A DNA stretch of 64,000 nucleotides from Sinonovacula constricta (GCA_007844125.1 CM017555.1:26713624-26777623); one strand, 5' to 3'. Counted from the stretch's first letter, positions 36,801-45,438 are shown. Notes: generated by a model not told the origin, from the letters alone. Numbers and translations: made by a program.

Positions 36801-39140
36801 GAAATATTGGTGAATACAGATTTATTTATGTTGAAGAACCCAACAACTTACCAACTCTGTGTACAAACAGTTTAGGTTTGGCAGGGAAGTGGTAGTTGAT
36901 CACATTATCCAGTAGTGGTATATCTATACCTCTTGCAGCTACGTCTGTCACTATCAACACATTAACCTTATGGTTCTGAAATTTGGCAATGCTGATCTTT
37001 CTGGCTGTGGGATCAAGGGCACTGTAGATCACTGCGCATGAGATACCTGCTTTTGTTAGCACCTAAAGAGGGAGAAAAAAATAATAAAAATAATAATACA
37101 AAAAGGTTTTTGTGTTAATATAACTGTTTTTGACATTCTTGTCTTGTTTCTTCAAAAAAGAGCAAGGAGGAAATATTACACATAAACTTACAAGTATGTG
37201 GTTCAAGCTTAAGACTCTCATCTTTAGAGACCCCATTCCACAAGACCAAATAATTTCATAAAAAAATATAAGGATTCCAATTATAATTGTTTTATCAATA
37301 ATCAATGCTACTTATAATTATAATTTGAATATGAAGATCATACACTAAAAAAAGAAAAGCTATAAAATTCACAAGAAGTTGTTCAAATCAGAAAGTTACA
37401 ATTTAACCTTGACATTTGAATACAACTAATTTAATTATTATGTCAAATCAACAGCTAAGGTTGTCATGGCAACGTCTTCCTCAGCAAAGCAAGAGCCCTA
37501 TTACTTTTGCTACAAATGATTGTAAGTGACACATGTTAACATGATCTTTCTCTTTCATTGGATCCAACATTTTGACCTTGCCTGTTGAAAGCTCACAAAT
37601 TCTTTACATATCACACATAACAAATCTTCTGCAGTTTAAGATTTCGGGCAGTAACACAGTTAAGGGATTTGGGACTTGCCGGCATTTTTGCCGATACTGT
37701 GCAGCAACGTTTCTATCATTATAGCACTGGGGCACTTATGAGGTGCCCAGGGACTGAACCCGGCCGGTCCATTATACTGACACCGACGAGTCAGGCGTAA
37801 TGCTTTCCCCTTAGCCCCGAGCAATAGGAGGGAAGCCACTACTACCAACTTTAAAGTCTTTGGTTTGACCAGGTCGGGGTTTAAACCCGCGACCTCCCGA
37901 TCCGCAAACCAATGCTCTACCACTTGAACTAATGTGATCGGTTGCAGTTATGATAGTTATGGCTTTGTCCTGCTATTTTTGGTGAGGGACGAACCCAAAC
38001 AAATGTCTGAGTAGAACCACTGATACACAGCAGGACAGCTGGAAGACCTCTCCACAGGCAAGTTTTTCAACAAACAGGGATATGAACCCTGGTGTTGAGG
38101 GATTAAGGAGTCAGAGGCGTTGCAAGTCAGCAAAGAAGTAAGAGTCCCTTAATCTTTTTCTGATATCTTTTTTAACTTCCGGATAACCTATAAGGCATTA
38201 AAAAAGGCCTTCTTCAGATACAAAATGAAAAAAAGTATGCTTTGACATCACAGTAGGGAGAGTCATAACCAATTAGTGTGTACACTGTGTACTGGGTGTA
38301 ATACTTAATGCTCATGGGCTTTTTACACTCCCATTGGTCAGCAGGACTCCTGAATTAACAGGATCCTGTCGAGTTAAAATACTAAGAAAGGCATTGAAAA
38401 TTGCACTGCTGGTAACCTACTGTCTTATTAGCTGGACACAGTGGTGGGGTTATGAGGACTCGACAGGATCCTGTTATTCTGATAACATGTCAAGTACAAA
38501 ATGCACAAGTTTTAACATACCTGATTGAGATACTCGACATGATGTTTTGTGGCGGCAAAGACAACTGTCTGTTCTGAGGATGGGATGGTGTGCTGGAGAA
38601 GGTAGAGTAGGGCAGGTAGCTTGTCGTCATGGCGACACTGGAGGAACGACATCTGAAAACATAATTATGAGTGGTTAAGATGAAATGTGTCCGTGGTCTA
38701 ATGATCGGAGGGTTCCTGTTTGGAACCACAAAACCAACCACACAATGTCAGTCTTTGAGCAATACTATGACTGCACACTGCCCCAAGTACTAAATACCCA
38801 AGTACTGGTTCAACCCATGAGTTGAGCAGTCAAAAGGAATTCAGATAAGATGAAAGAACTGTTTTGGAATGGAATATAAATAGTTTGAACTAGTTGAACT
38901 AGTTTATTTAGTGTACTTATTTTTCAAAATGACAGTTCTGTTGTTGAAGAAAGTACCTTTAGCTGGTCACTAATTTTGGTGTCCACATCCAGTCTAATCA
39001 GTGTGGGATCATGGAGGCCAGCCTTGGCAAAATCGACAAGAAGTTTCGGCAACGTTGCGGAGAACAAAAGAGTTTGGCGTGTCTCAGGTAGTCTGTTCAA
39101 GATTTCCTGCAACTGCTCCTGGAATCCCATCTCAAACAAT
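24659..39140 (-). CDS. DDX54: DDX54 (DBP10-type DEAD-box RNA helicase), 13 exons, 5' part missing
   Basis: ATP-dependent RNA helicase of the DDX54/Dbp10 family, known as a nuclear and nucleolar protein acting in large ribosomal subunit assembly; vertebrate DDX54 is also a transcriptional corepressor. The exons join in frame into about 621 residues. The order is: end of helicase domain 1 (SAT motif), helicase domain 2 (TDVAARGID and [11 protein letters not shown]), a linker with GRVPQSV and RSRPAA, the DBP10 C-terminal domain ([11 protein letters not shown]), the [12 protein letters not shown] block, and a basic Lys/Arg tail. All junction phases agree. The protein should begin with the Q motif, GKT and DEAD; none was found up to 64,000, so roughly 250 residues are missing. 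Individual exons follow. Confidence 0.96.
24850..24913. other. DDX54 intron, left edge
   Basis: Intron sequence between the last exon and the 34-base array. Nothing distinctive. Confidence 0.7.
24914..25215. repeat. 34-base tandem repeat in DDX54 intron
   Basis: About nine near-identical units reading TATTACAGCTGTTTCTTTAA then ATGTTGACCAACAG. Units differ at one or two positions (CAGTA/CAATA, AGCTG/ATCTG), so the array is young. It sits about 65 bases inside the last intron. Confidence 0.95.
25220..25452 (-). mobile_element. SINE family 2 copy
   Basis: ATTTCAGTTATTTTGGAGAC, CACCTGAAGCAGATATAGTG, CATGCCATGAACAACTGGCA, and a decayed reversed tRNA-like head at CACTCTACTGATTGCGCTTT. It lies directly against the 34-base array. 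Read on the minus strand, the tRNA-like end is 5'. Confidence 0.75.
25453..26050. other. DDX54 intron, rest
   Basis: AT-rich intron sequence with A runs. No other feature seen. Confidence 0.6.
26051..26208 (-). CDS. DDX54: DDX54 exon downstream of the AT-AC intron
   Basis: Encodes [18 protein letters not shown], an acidic run of Asp/Glu, and [17 protein letters not shown]. The donor is GTAAGT. No GT-AG acceptor gives an open frame: the only upstream AG (ATAAAG) leads to a stop. The frame is kept only if the exon begins CTATAAAG after a terminal AC (see the intron entry). Under that reading, spacing to the upstream SYK block equals that in vertebrate DDX54 (Lys to Trp, seven positions). Confidence 0.9.
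26209..26932 (-). other. DDX54: Minor-class (U12) AT-AC intron of DDX54
   Basis: A 724-base intron. Its 5' end on the minus strand is ATATCCTTTT, a perfect U12 AT-AC donor. Its 3' end is CTCAC, preceded at about 11-12 bases by the branch-site block GACCTTAAC (core CCTTAAC). Joining GC|C across it gives SYKSHAYKDW in frame. It should be removed by the U11/U12-U4atac/U6atac spliceosome. A SINE family 1 copy lies inside. Confidence 0.88.
26695..26872 (-). mobile_element. SINE family 1 copy inside the U12 intron
   Basis: ACAATTATAGTCATATTGG, GACGTCCAGCTTATTATTGG, GGTGCACTGGAGATTAGCTGG, CTCACCTCGACTGGGACTGG (reversed box B region) and GTGGTGAGGTC. Open frames on both strands overlap it and are by-products. 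Confidence 0.75.
26933..27040 (-). CDS. DDX54: DDX54 exon (WDRKKKKYV block)
   Basis: ATTTCAG acceptor. Encodes [20 protein letters not shown] and [15 protein letters not shown], matching the conserved DRKKKRFV...KIKTESGRYISSSYK block of the family. It must end at GC before ATATCC; the only GT nearby (CAA|GTCACA) would break the frame. Confidence 0.93.
27180..27284 (-). CDS. DDX54: DDX54 exon ([16 protein letters not shown])
   Basis: 105 bases between a TTACAG acceptor and a GTACGT donor. It completes the DBP10CT domain ([20 protein letters not shown]) and ends LMRW, with the Trp codon split TG|G. Confidence 0.95.
27285..27759. other. DDX54 intron
   Basis: 475 bases. Contains a short TACATG repeat near 27,388-27,412. 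Nothing else recognised. Confidence 0.7.
27760..27911 (-). CDS. DDX54: DDX54 exon (start of DBP10CT domain)
   Basis: TTCCAG acceptor in phase 0, GTGAGC donor. Encodes [13 protein letters not shown], an acidic then lysine-rich linker, and [19 protein letters not shown], the hallmark of the DBP10 C-terminal domain (compare RDQEFYIPYRPKDF in human DDX54). Confidence 0.96.
27912..28481. other. DDX54 intron
   Basis: 570 bases with a poly(A)-rich stretch near 27,940-27,965 and a SINE copy. Confidence 0.7.
28055..28213 (-). mobile_element. SINE family 1 copy in DDX54 intron
   Basis: CATAGCAACATCCAGCTATC, ATGTCTGGGTAGGACCACTG, CACCCCAAATGGGACCATG and GTGGTGGGAGGC. Same orientation as other copies. 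Confidence 0.75.
28482..28667 (-). CDS. DDX54: DDX54 exon (TIFEVN, basic-acidic linker)
   Basis: 186 bases, phase 0 at both ends. Starts [20 protein letters not shown] (family block ATIFEIN) and ends in an acidic [10 protein letters not shown]. The donor is GTATCG. The 5' edge of this exon reappears as decayed copies in upstream introns. Confidence 0.95.
28668..29897. other. DDX54 intron with decayed exon-edge copies
   Basis: 1.23 kb intron. Stretches at about 28,765-28,810, 28,880-28,955 and 29,045-29,100 resemble the first part of the neighbouring exon and its acceptor; see the separate entry. The rest is AT-rich with nothing else seen. Confidence 0.6.
28765..29100 (-). pseudogene. Decayed tandem copies of the TIFEVN exon edge
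   Basis: Three stretches resemble the exon 5' edge at 28,610-28,680. Near 28,770, GCTGATGTCTTTATC and ATTGTCTATG. Near 28,918, AGAATTCACCTCAAAGATTA. Near 29,048, TTTCTTCATCACTTAAGAAG. The second would still read IIFEVN on the minus strand but meets a stop soon after. These look like ancient tandem duplications of the exon and acceptor, now non-coding. Confidence 0.6.
29898..29971 (-). CDS. DDX54: DDX54 exon ([16 protein letters not shown])
   Basis: 74 bases, ATTTCAG acceptor, GTAAGT donor. Encodes [20 protein letters not shown] then KTNA, the counterpart of LQRLRLVDSIKNYRSRA. The initial Glu codon is split G|AG. Confidence 0.95.
30741..31165 (-). mobile_element. SINE family 2 copy interrupted by exon-like sequence
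   Basis: Left part GGGTTTATTGCCCCACCAAC to TGTCATGTTAGAG (about 30,908). Right part from about 31,048 contains CCACTTCCATTTTAAC and a reversed tRNA-like head (GGGATCAAACCTGG box B; GCTCTACTAATTGCGCTACC box A). Between them about 140 bases match decayed DDX54 exon-edge copies rather than SINE. Confidence 0.7.
30925..31017 (-). pseudogene. DDX54 exon-edge copy inside a SINE
   Basis: GCTGATGTCTTGGCAAAG and AGAATTCACCTCAAAGATAC then TATGAAAGTAA. This is closest to the decayed copy at about 28,880-28,955, which shares GCAAAGAATTCACCTCAAAG and TATGAAAGTAA. Confidence 0.6.
31906..32011. repeat. 53-base tandem duplication
   Basis: GTGATATATTTCATGATTTG plus the following 33 bases occurs twice consecutively with two or so mismatches (CAGTCT/CAGTAT, ACATAC/ACTTAC). 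Recent local duplication. Confidence 0.9.
32390..32515 (-). mobile_element. SINE family 1 copy in DDX54 intron (truncated)
   Basis: ACACAATTATGGTCATATTA, GCGACATCCAGCTAATTTTT, GGTAGAGCAATCAGTGCACT and TTAGCTGGAAAAC. The tRNA-like head is missing or decayed. Confidence 0.7.
32862..33000 (-). CDS. DDX54: DDX54 exon ([13 protein letters not shown])
   Basis: 139 bases; TGTTAG acceptor, GTAAAT donor. Encodes [20 protein letters not shown] and [20 protein letters not shown], matching [24 protein letters not shown] in human DDX54 almost position for position. Ends in phase 1 (G|AG). Confidence 0.97.
33001..34839. other. DDX54 intron
   Basis: 1.84 kb. Contains a repeat shared with 38,255-38,345 (GGTCATAAACCAATAGGTGT; CCATTGGTCAGCAGG near 33,223) and the pogo-like MITE at 33,733-34,442. 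No coding content recognised. Confidence 0.65.
33733..34442. mobile_element. Pogo/Tigger-like MITE in DDX54 intron
   Basis: Begins CAGTCAAACTTCACTTATTC and ends GTTTAAATAACCGATGTTCAACTG. The ends are imperfect inverted repeats, both flanked by TA. A CAGT..ACTTATTCGAA terminus with a TA duplication is typical of pogo/Tigger elements of the Tc1/mariner superfamily. About 710 bases, no transposase frame, so non-autonomous. A second, weaker CGAATAATGCCGAA block sits near 34,296. Confidence 0.65.
34840..34931 (-). CDS. DDX54: DDX54 exon (GRVPQSV)
   Basis: 92 bases, ATTCCAG acceptor and GTGAGT donor. Encodes [20 protein letters not shown] then [18 protein letters not shown] is the family signature just after helicase domain 2. 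Confidence 0.97.
34932..35627. other. DDX54 intron
   Basis: About 700 AT-rich bases. Nothing recognised. Confidence 0.7.
35628..35762 (-). CDS. DDX54: DDX54 exon (motif VI, end of helicase domain 2)
   Basis: TTGTTAG acceptor, GTAAGT donor. Starts [20 protein letters not shown], completing motif VI, then [18 protein letters not shown]. The arginines of HRVGR..ARAGR contact ATP in DEAD-box proteins; both are present. Confidence 0.98.
35763..36851. other. DDX54 intron
   Basis: 1.1 kb AT-rich. A 75-codon plus-strand open frame (36135-36362) lacks any recognisable feature. No repeats seen. Confidence 0.65.
36852..37062 (-). CDS. DDX54: DDX54 exon (motifs IVa-V)
   Basis: 211 bases. CTTTAG acceptor in phase 0 starting [20 protein letters not shown]. 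Motif V is [12 protein letters not shown], followed by [20 protein letters not shown] and VG with the Gly split G|GT. Donor GTAAGT. Nearly colinear with vertebrate DDX54 ([26 protein letters not shown]). Confidence 0.98.
37650..37947 (-). mobile_element. SINE family 3 copy (tRNA-derived)
   Basis: Read on the minus strand from about 37,938, AGTTCAAGTGGTAGAGCATT (box A) and GTCGCGGGTTTAAACCCCG (box B) form a good tRNA-like head. It is followed by a body with CCTATTGCTCGGGGC and GGACCGGCCGGGTTCAGTCC. The body is unrelated to families 1 and 2. An 87-codon open frame overlaps it and is a by-product. Confidence 0.75.
37950..38125 (-). mobile_element. SINE family 1 copy
   Basis: GGTGAGGGACGAACCC, TGTCTGAGTAGAACCACTG, ACAGCTGGAAGACCTC, then GGGATATGAACCCTGG (reversed box B) and GAGGGATTAAGGAGTCAGAG, the Leu/Ser-type head. 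Same orientation as the other copies. Confidence 0.7.
38356..38476. repeat. 19-base perfect inverted repeat
   Basis: TAACAGGATCCTGTCGAGT (38356-38374) is repeated exactly in reverse at 38458-38476, with 83 bases between. In the DDX54 transcript this would form a stem 45 bases upstream in + coordinates of the exon at 38,521, that is just inside the intron on the donor side. It may be the end of a small fold-back element. Confidence 0.85.
38521..38652 (-). CDS. DDX54: DDX54 exon (motif IV)
   Basis: 132 bases, phase 0 at both ends, TTTCAG acceptor, GTATGT donor. Encodes [20 protein letters not shown] then [20 protein letters not shown], where VVFAATKHH is motif IV. Human DDX54 reads QTVVFVATKHHAEYL here. 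Confidence 0.97.
38653..38956. other. DDX54 intron
   Basis: 304 bases, AT-rich. Nothing recognised. Confidence 0.7.
38957..39140 (-). CDS. DDX54: DDX54 exon (end of helicase domain 1, SAT motif)
   Basis: CTTCAG acceptor in phase 2. Starts [20 protein letters not shown] immediately after the expected DEADR, then [20 protein letters not shown] (motif III SAT). The donor is GTACTT, weaker than the others. This is the most 5' exon I can find; the preceding exon should end with DEAD and two bases of an Arg codon. Confidence 0.97.
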
Positions 39141-39387
39141 CTGAAGACAGAAAAATAAACAGAAAAAAATAATGATAAAATAATAAAACAAATCAATAAC
39201 AAAGGTGGAATGGCCTGAAATATGACAGAGACCTTAATGGTGGCACTTGGAGTCTTCAGGTGTATGTCAGCATTTGTCCCAGTTTAATTATGGTTATATG
39301 GGAGACATTTATATATAACAAGAACAGTCTTTTATTATGAATTACCTAGCATATTACCTTGAATCATCATCAGCAACAGATATTTAA
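39141..39387. other. No further DDX54 exon seen
   Basis: AT-rich sequence upstream of the first visible DDX54 exon, presumably intron. Confidence 0.6.
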
Positions 39388-40515
39388 AACAAGAGGGCCA
39401 TGGTGGCTTTTAATCGCTCACCTGAGGGCACAGGCTTTTAGAAGGCTCATATTTGGTGTCAAGTAATGAAGTGTTATTTACTTTAGAAATCTTTTACCAT
39501 TGGACCATTAGTGTGGCCACTGGGCTAATAACATTTTCTACAATTTTACCTTGTGACGTACTAAATCCATGTGACCCAAGTTTTGCTCAAATGTGACCTA
39601 CTCTTTGAACTCATGTGACCCAGTTACGAACTCATCTAAGATTTCATGCAGACAAACATTCTGACCATGTTTGGAGAAGATTGGGCTATTAATGCAGCTT
39701 AAAGTGTTAACAAGCTTTTCTTAAGATTTGACCTAGTGACCTACTTTTTGATCCAACGTGACCTAATAACAAACTCATCTAAGACTTCATGCAGATATAC
39801 ACTTTGACCAAGTTTGGTGAAGAATGGGCTAAAAATGTGGCCTCTAGTGTGTTCAAAAGCTTGTTCTAAGATTTGACCTAGTGACCTACTTTCTGATCCC
39901 ACGTGATCCAAAAACAAACTCCTCTAAGATTTTAAGCAGACAAACATTGTGACTATGTCTGGTGACGACTGGGCAATAAATGTGGCTTCTAGTGTGTGCA
40001 CATGTTTTTTTCTAAGATTTGACCTAGTGACCTACTTTTTGAACCTCATTTGACCCAGTTATGAAGTAATCGAAGAGTTCATGCTGGCAAACATTCTGAT
40101 CAAGTTTAGTGAAGTTTGTTCATAAATTGGGCCTCTAGTGTGTTCACAAGATTTTTTTTAATTTGACCAAGTGATCTACTTTTTGATCCCACGTGATCCA
40201 TTAACGAACTCCTCAAGATTTTAAGCAGACAAACATTCTGACCAAGTATGGTGAAGATTGGTCTATAAATATGGACTCTGGTGTGTTCACAAGCTTTTTC
40301 TAAGATTTGACCTAGTGACCTACTTTTTGACTCTATGTGACCCATTTATGAAGTCATTCAAGATTTCATGCAGGCAAACATTCTAACCAAGTTTGGTGAA
40401 GATTGGGCTATAAATGTGGTCTCCAGTGTGTTTTTCCTAACATTTGACCTAGTTACCAACTTTTTGACTCCATGTGACCCAATAACAAACTCATCCAAGA
40501 TTTCATGCATGCAAA
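39388..40515. repeat. 144-base satellite element, copy 1, left part
   Basis: Left end AACAAGAGGGCCATGG then TCGCTCACCTGAGGGCACAG matches 55,639. It is followed by about seven diverged 143-145-base units, recognised by GACCTAGTGACCTACTTTTT (near 39,587, 39,730, 39,874, 40,020, 40,160, 40,306, 40,446), CATGCAGACAAACATTCTGA and GCCTCTAGTGTGTTCAC. No conserved coding frame. Confidence 0.9.
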
Positions 40516-42054
40516 CTAACTAGTGGGTTTTATTTATCCTTGCCTTAAACATGGTTTATTTGGTGAGCATAAATGTAAAGAAGGTTAAAAGAAAGTATCA
40601 CTGTGTAGATATTAATGGCGTGAGGGTTGCTCTAGCCATGAAGATTAAAATTATAAAAGATTTACGATTAAAATGATGATTGCTGTGGGGTAAATGGCAA
40701 AGAGAATCTAAATTTAAATTTCTGGGTGTTTATGATTATTGTGATGTTTAGTGACTGCGTGTTGTATTTTATAAAAGTTATTAATATTTATTAGTTTTCT
40801 CAGACGATTTGTGTTTTTAAATATAGCATATTGTATGTGCACATTTTATTTTTACATTTGGTTTCAGTCCACCATTTAACATAGGATAGTAGATTTTTTG
40901 CCTCTAGAGTAATGTAGACAGTACCTCATTGGGACCATAAAATGGTTCTGGGGGTCACCGCATAAAAAACAATTACAAATCCAATAAGAATTTAAAAACC
41001 AAGAAAGGGGTATTTAAAATAAAAGTTAAAATATATATTCCTTTTATTGATTACCAATGCCACGGCACCTTTTCAGGACCAGGTTTAAATTATACTGGAA
41101 TAAAATATCAAACAATTTAGTATATTTATCTATACACAAGATATACAGATTCCCAATATTATAAACGTTTCAGGCCAGTCTTATTTTTTATTCAGTTTAT
41201 ATTGTATATAACAGTGAATAGAAAAGACTGGTTAACATGTGGACGATGAGACACTTAATTCATTTTCGTGCTCTCTTGTATGTAACTTTGGTTATCACAT
41301 CTATTTTGTTATAGACCACATGCACCACAGAAACAGAGCTATAAGAGTTTCCAGAAAACAACAAGACAGATTGAGAAAAAGAAGGGAAGGGTAACATATA
41401 TACCCATGGCTGACAATTACAAAGGTCATCTCCATACCCTATAGAGTAAGGTTAATTATTATATTTTCTAATTTAGGTAGAAGAAGTGGTAAGATTAAAG
41501 ATAGATAAATGGGATACTGTTAAATACTTATGAATAAATCTGATTATAAAATGTGTGGACAGGCCAGTGTCCCTCCGAGGTACTGTCAGGCAATAGAGAC
41601 TAGAGCACAGGAGAGATAAATGGCAACATTCCTCCACTAAATACCTCAACTGTCCGAAGAACCCTGTGCGGTGCCCCCGCCTGATCAGAATTTACAGGCC
41701 AACAATGCAGTAAAAGTGGCTTATATACATAGAGTGATAGGGTAGTTTTGCTTCTATCTTTACATAAATCAAAAGTTTATTTATGCGTTACTTCTTTGAT
41801 CTTTATATATATTGATTATAATGCCATAAGAATGGAAATGTAAATAAAAGTTATAGTATATTAATTATTCATTATATTCTAGAGATTAAGCAACTGACTT
41901 TCTTGTCATGTAGCCATTTTAATAAGACCATGTGTTGTCGGGGTGTATTTAAATCGGCTAAAAACACATGTACACCACCCGCACTGGGGTGGTGGTTTCC
42001 GATGGATTTTTTCCTATGTTTGTTTACTACAACCGGGTGCCTTTTATATGAATA
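40516..42054. mobile_element. Insert in satellite copy 1; first 0.7 kb shared with 59,563-60,275
   Basis: Starts GGGTTTTATTTATCCTTGCC. Blocks shared with the other insert are GTTTCAGTCCACCA near 40,863, AAAACCAAGAAA near 40,995, TTTAAAATAAAAGTTAAAA near 41,011, and GAAAAGACTGGTTAACA near 41,220. From 41,250 to about 42,050 it continues with sequence absent from the other insert, including CAACTGTCCGAAGAACCCTG (near 41,650) and GGGGTGGTGGTTTCCGATGG (near 41,986). No ORF of use. Class unknown. Confidence 0.65.
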
Positions 42055-42395
42055 TGCCTACAAACATTCTGACCAAGTTTGGTAAAGATTGGGCTATAAA
42101 TGTAGCCTCTAGTGTGTTCACAAGCTTTTTCTAAGATTTGACCTAGTGACCTACTTCATGACCCCATGTGATCCAATAACGAACTCATCCTAGGTTTCAT
42201 GCAGACAAACATTCTGACCAAGCTTGACAAAGACTGGGCCATAAAGGTGGCCTCTAGTATGTTCACAAGCTTTTTCTAAGATTTGACCTAGTGACCTACT
42301 TTTTGACCCCAAGTGACCCAATACCGAACTTATCCATGATTTTATGCAGACAAACATTCTTACATTCTGACAAAGTTTGATGGAGACTGGGCTAT
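42055..42395. repeat. 144-base satellite element, copy 1, right part
   Basis: The units resume with ACAAACATTCTGACCAAG and continue for over two periods before the homology ends near GGGCTATAAAAAATAAAATG. The right terminus seen in copy 2 is missing here. Confidence 0.85.
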
Positions 42396-44089
42396 AAAAA
42401 ATAAAATGTGGGTATATTGTTCCTCAAAATACGCTGTTGTTTAAAGAAAAGGAGAATAAAAAGCGTCATGACGTTTTTAAACTATTCAAGCCATTTTAAC
42501 ATATTCTAACTGTGTGTGCCATAAGATACGTAAATTCACAAGTTAGTCATAAAAACATCAAACAGATTGGCTTGAATCATCAAACACATATATAAAGTGT
42601 GAATAAATGTTATTTTAGTGTCGGGGTGCAAAACAGTGATGTACTTCGCATATACATATTATTTATTATAATATGATCATGTAAAATATACAACTGCACA
42701 TTCTCGGTGTCTCATGCAGAGGTCTTTCCAACGCATAACTACCGAAAATGAGATCAATATCCGTTACGCTGCACAACATATGTAACATATGACTGTTTTC
42801 GCTCACGTATTGGTTCATACTATTCAAACATACGGAAAAAAAACTTTCTGTCCCAGTTTTGATTAACACTAAAAATTTTCAAAGTAACACAATGTAGGCA
42901 GACAAAGATCAATTAATATCGTCGTAAACATGTGTATGCAGACATAACATCCAGTTAACCAGATACCATCCCCATAGTTTTAACTGGTATCCAGACAGAA
43001 CAAAATGGTATTTGATGACACCCCTTGTCTAAATCTACACATTTATAAATGAATTAAATTTAACATAGACACTATTTATTTACCTAAATTCAATAATAGA
43101 TAAATAATGATAGACCAATAATCATGTAGTCATTTAAGCTTGAAAGTATTCACAAATATACATAGTAACCAGAGCATCCTTATAACAAACTTAATAGCGT
43201 TAATACATGTGTGCTTCATTTATTTTTGCATGTCATACAAAAATATTATTGTCTTTTAGAGATATTACTGTGTTTTAAAGACATGTCTTTATCATGTGAA
43301 AAATGTTTACTTTAATAGAAATATTGTAAGAATCCACACAAACTGGAATTATTTTAATGTTTTTAATTTAAAATGACTAAAAGGAGGATTCCTCTAATAA
43401 TTAATCAAGCTTATGTTTTATTAAATACACAATTTATATAAGGTCCTAGTTCTAAAATAGTGATAAATTATGAATATGTATCATTTCTAATTTTATTTTT
43501 TTCATTTTTAAACTGCATGTAAATCATATCTCTGCTTCACATTGTATGTTTATGGATAAAGCAAGTTGTATGCTGCAACAGTTTAAGCAATACAAGAACT
43601 TTCATAGAGCAAAACATATACATACGATTTGGATATCTTCCTATTGTTTTAACTGTCTTATTGTATCAATTTCTTTGTACAACTATGCGCCTCCACACAT
43701 CTGTTAAATCCCACACTGCCAGCTGCGTGTATTACAACATAGTAAGAAAGTTGCTATTTCATTTCAATTGAACAAGTAGTTACTGTCTGAGAAAAGAACA
43801 TTTAGAAACATTTGTATACAGTATGAGAATGAATATTTTCGTTTTACATGTGTGTCTTTTTGCATTTCAAGGAGTAAAACATATATATGACAATGATAAA
43901 TAACACGCACATCTTTCATTTCCTTATAGGCATTGAAAGAATGCTTTGATATGTTAAAGTTTATTGGTAAAGTAATAAAATAATCATCATTTATGAAATG
44001 GTTTATGTAGGAGTATGTAACTGGAAATACAGACTACGAAGAACTGTGCACATATTGTTAAAAACTTTCATATAACATTATCCTGGGGG
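42396..44089. other. No gene recognised
   Basis: 1.7 kb AT-rich sequence. I looked for DDX54 N-terminal exons (GKT, DEAD) on the minus strand and saw none. Confidence 0.5.
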
Positions 44090-44340
44090 TGGTAGTAGTG
44101 TATGTTACAGAAGCATCAACATAGCATCAGTACATGTAACAGCAGTAGCAGTAGTATTTCTGTTATAGAACTTGTAGCAGTCAGCTTAGCAACAGTAGTA
44201 GTAGTAGTAGTGGTAGTAGTAGTAGTAATAGTAGTAGTAGTAGCAGTAGCAGTGTAAGCTGTGGGGTGGTGGCTGTAGTAGTAGAAGAAGTAGTCGTAAT
44301 AGTAGTAGTAGAAGTAGTAGTAGAAGTATTATTAGTAGTG

Positions 44341-44382
<42 letters not shown>

Positions 44383-44726
44383 ACAGTAGTAAAAGTAATA
44401 GCAGTAGTAGTAGAAGTGGTAGTAGAAGAAGTAGATATAACAGCAGTAGCAGTAGTATTTCTAGTAGAAGCTGTAGCAACCACCATAGCAGCAGTAGTAG
44501 TAGTAGTAGTAGTAGTAGCAGTAGTAACAGAAGTGGTAGTAGAAGTAGTAGTAGAAATAGTAGTAGTAGTAGTAGTAGTTGTAGTAACAGTAGTAGTAAC
44601 AGTAGTAGTAGTAGTAGTAACAGCAGCAGTAGTAGAAGTAGTAGTAGTAGCAACAGTACTAGTAGTAGTAGTAACAGCAGTAGTAGTAGTAGTAGTAACA
44701 GTAGTAGTAGTAGAAGTAGTAACAGT
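44090..44726. repeat. AGT/AAC triplet array, left block
   Basis: Imperfect AGT triplets with interspersed AAC, AGC and AGA. The triplet phase keeps every frame without TAG/TGA open for long stretches, giving artefactual poly-Val, poly-Leu and poly-Ser reading frames on both strands. Confidence 0.95.
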
Positions 44727-45030
44727 AGTTTGTTTGTTAATTGTGTCTATCGTCCCACCAACAGTATTTCAGTTATCTGGAGACGGTGTTCACTTGAAGC
44801 AGATATAGTGCTGCCTTCATTGTGTATAGCATGCCGTGAACACCTGGCATGATACCACATCCAATCACATTATCCTAACACCAGGCCTACTCTTATCACT
44901 TAAACGTTAGCAAGGGAGCTAAACCACTACCATTTTTAACAACTTTGGTCAGTCGCGGCCTAGAATCAAACTGGGGGCCCCCCGTACCTGGAGCCGACCC
45001 TCTTCTGATTGAGCTACCATGTCCGGTCAT
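44727..45030 (-). mobile_element. SINE family 2 copy inserted in the triplet array
   Basis: The most complete copy of the family. Left end TTGTTTGTTAATTGTGTC and CCCACCAACAGTATTTCAG; body GAAGCAGATATAGTGCTGCC; right end a reversed tRNA-like head with GCCTAGAATCAAACTGGG (box B) and TGATTGAGCTACCATGTCCG (box A). Flanked on both sides by AACAGTAGT, consistent with a target-site duplication although the array itself is repetitive. Confidence 0.85.
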
Positions 45031-45232
45031 AACAGTAGTAGTAATAGTAGTAGTAGTGACAGCAGTAGTAGTAGTAGTAGTAACAGCAGTAGTAGTAGTA
45101 ATAGTAGTAGTAGTAGCAATAGTAGTAACAGTAGTAGCAGTAGTAACAGTAGTAGCAATAGTAGTAACAGTAGAAGTAGTAGTAATAGTAGTAGTAGTAG
45201 TAGTAGTAACAGCAGTAGTAATAGTAGTGACT

Positions 45233-45289
<57 letters not shown>

Positions 45290-45438
45290 ACAGTAGTAGC
45301 AGTAACAGTAGTAGTAACAGTACTAGTAGTGACAGTAGTAGTAGTAACAGTAGTAGTAGTAGTAATAGTAGTAGTAGTAGTAGTAGTAACAGCAGTAGTA
45401 ATAGTAGTGACTGTAGTAGTAGTAGTAGTAGTAGTAGT

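Larger units (their letters stand above)
37063..38520. other. DDX54 intron
   Basis: 1.46 kb containing a SINE family 3 copy, a SINE family 1 copy, the repeat shared with 33,120-33,260, and a 19-base perfect inverted repeat next to the exon. Confidence 0.65.

Noticed and set aside
37660..37923. 87-codon frame beginning [17 protein letters not shown]
   Set aside because: This is the translated tRNA-like head of SINE family 3, a common false gene call.
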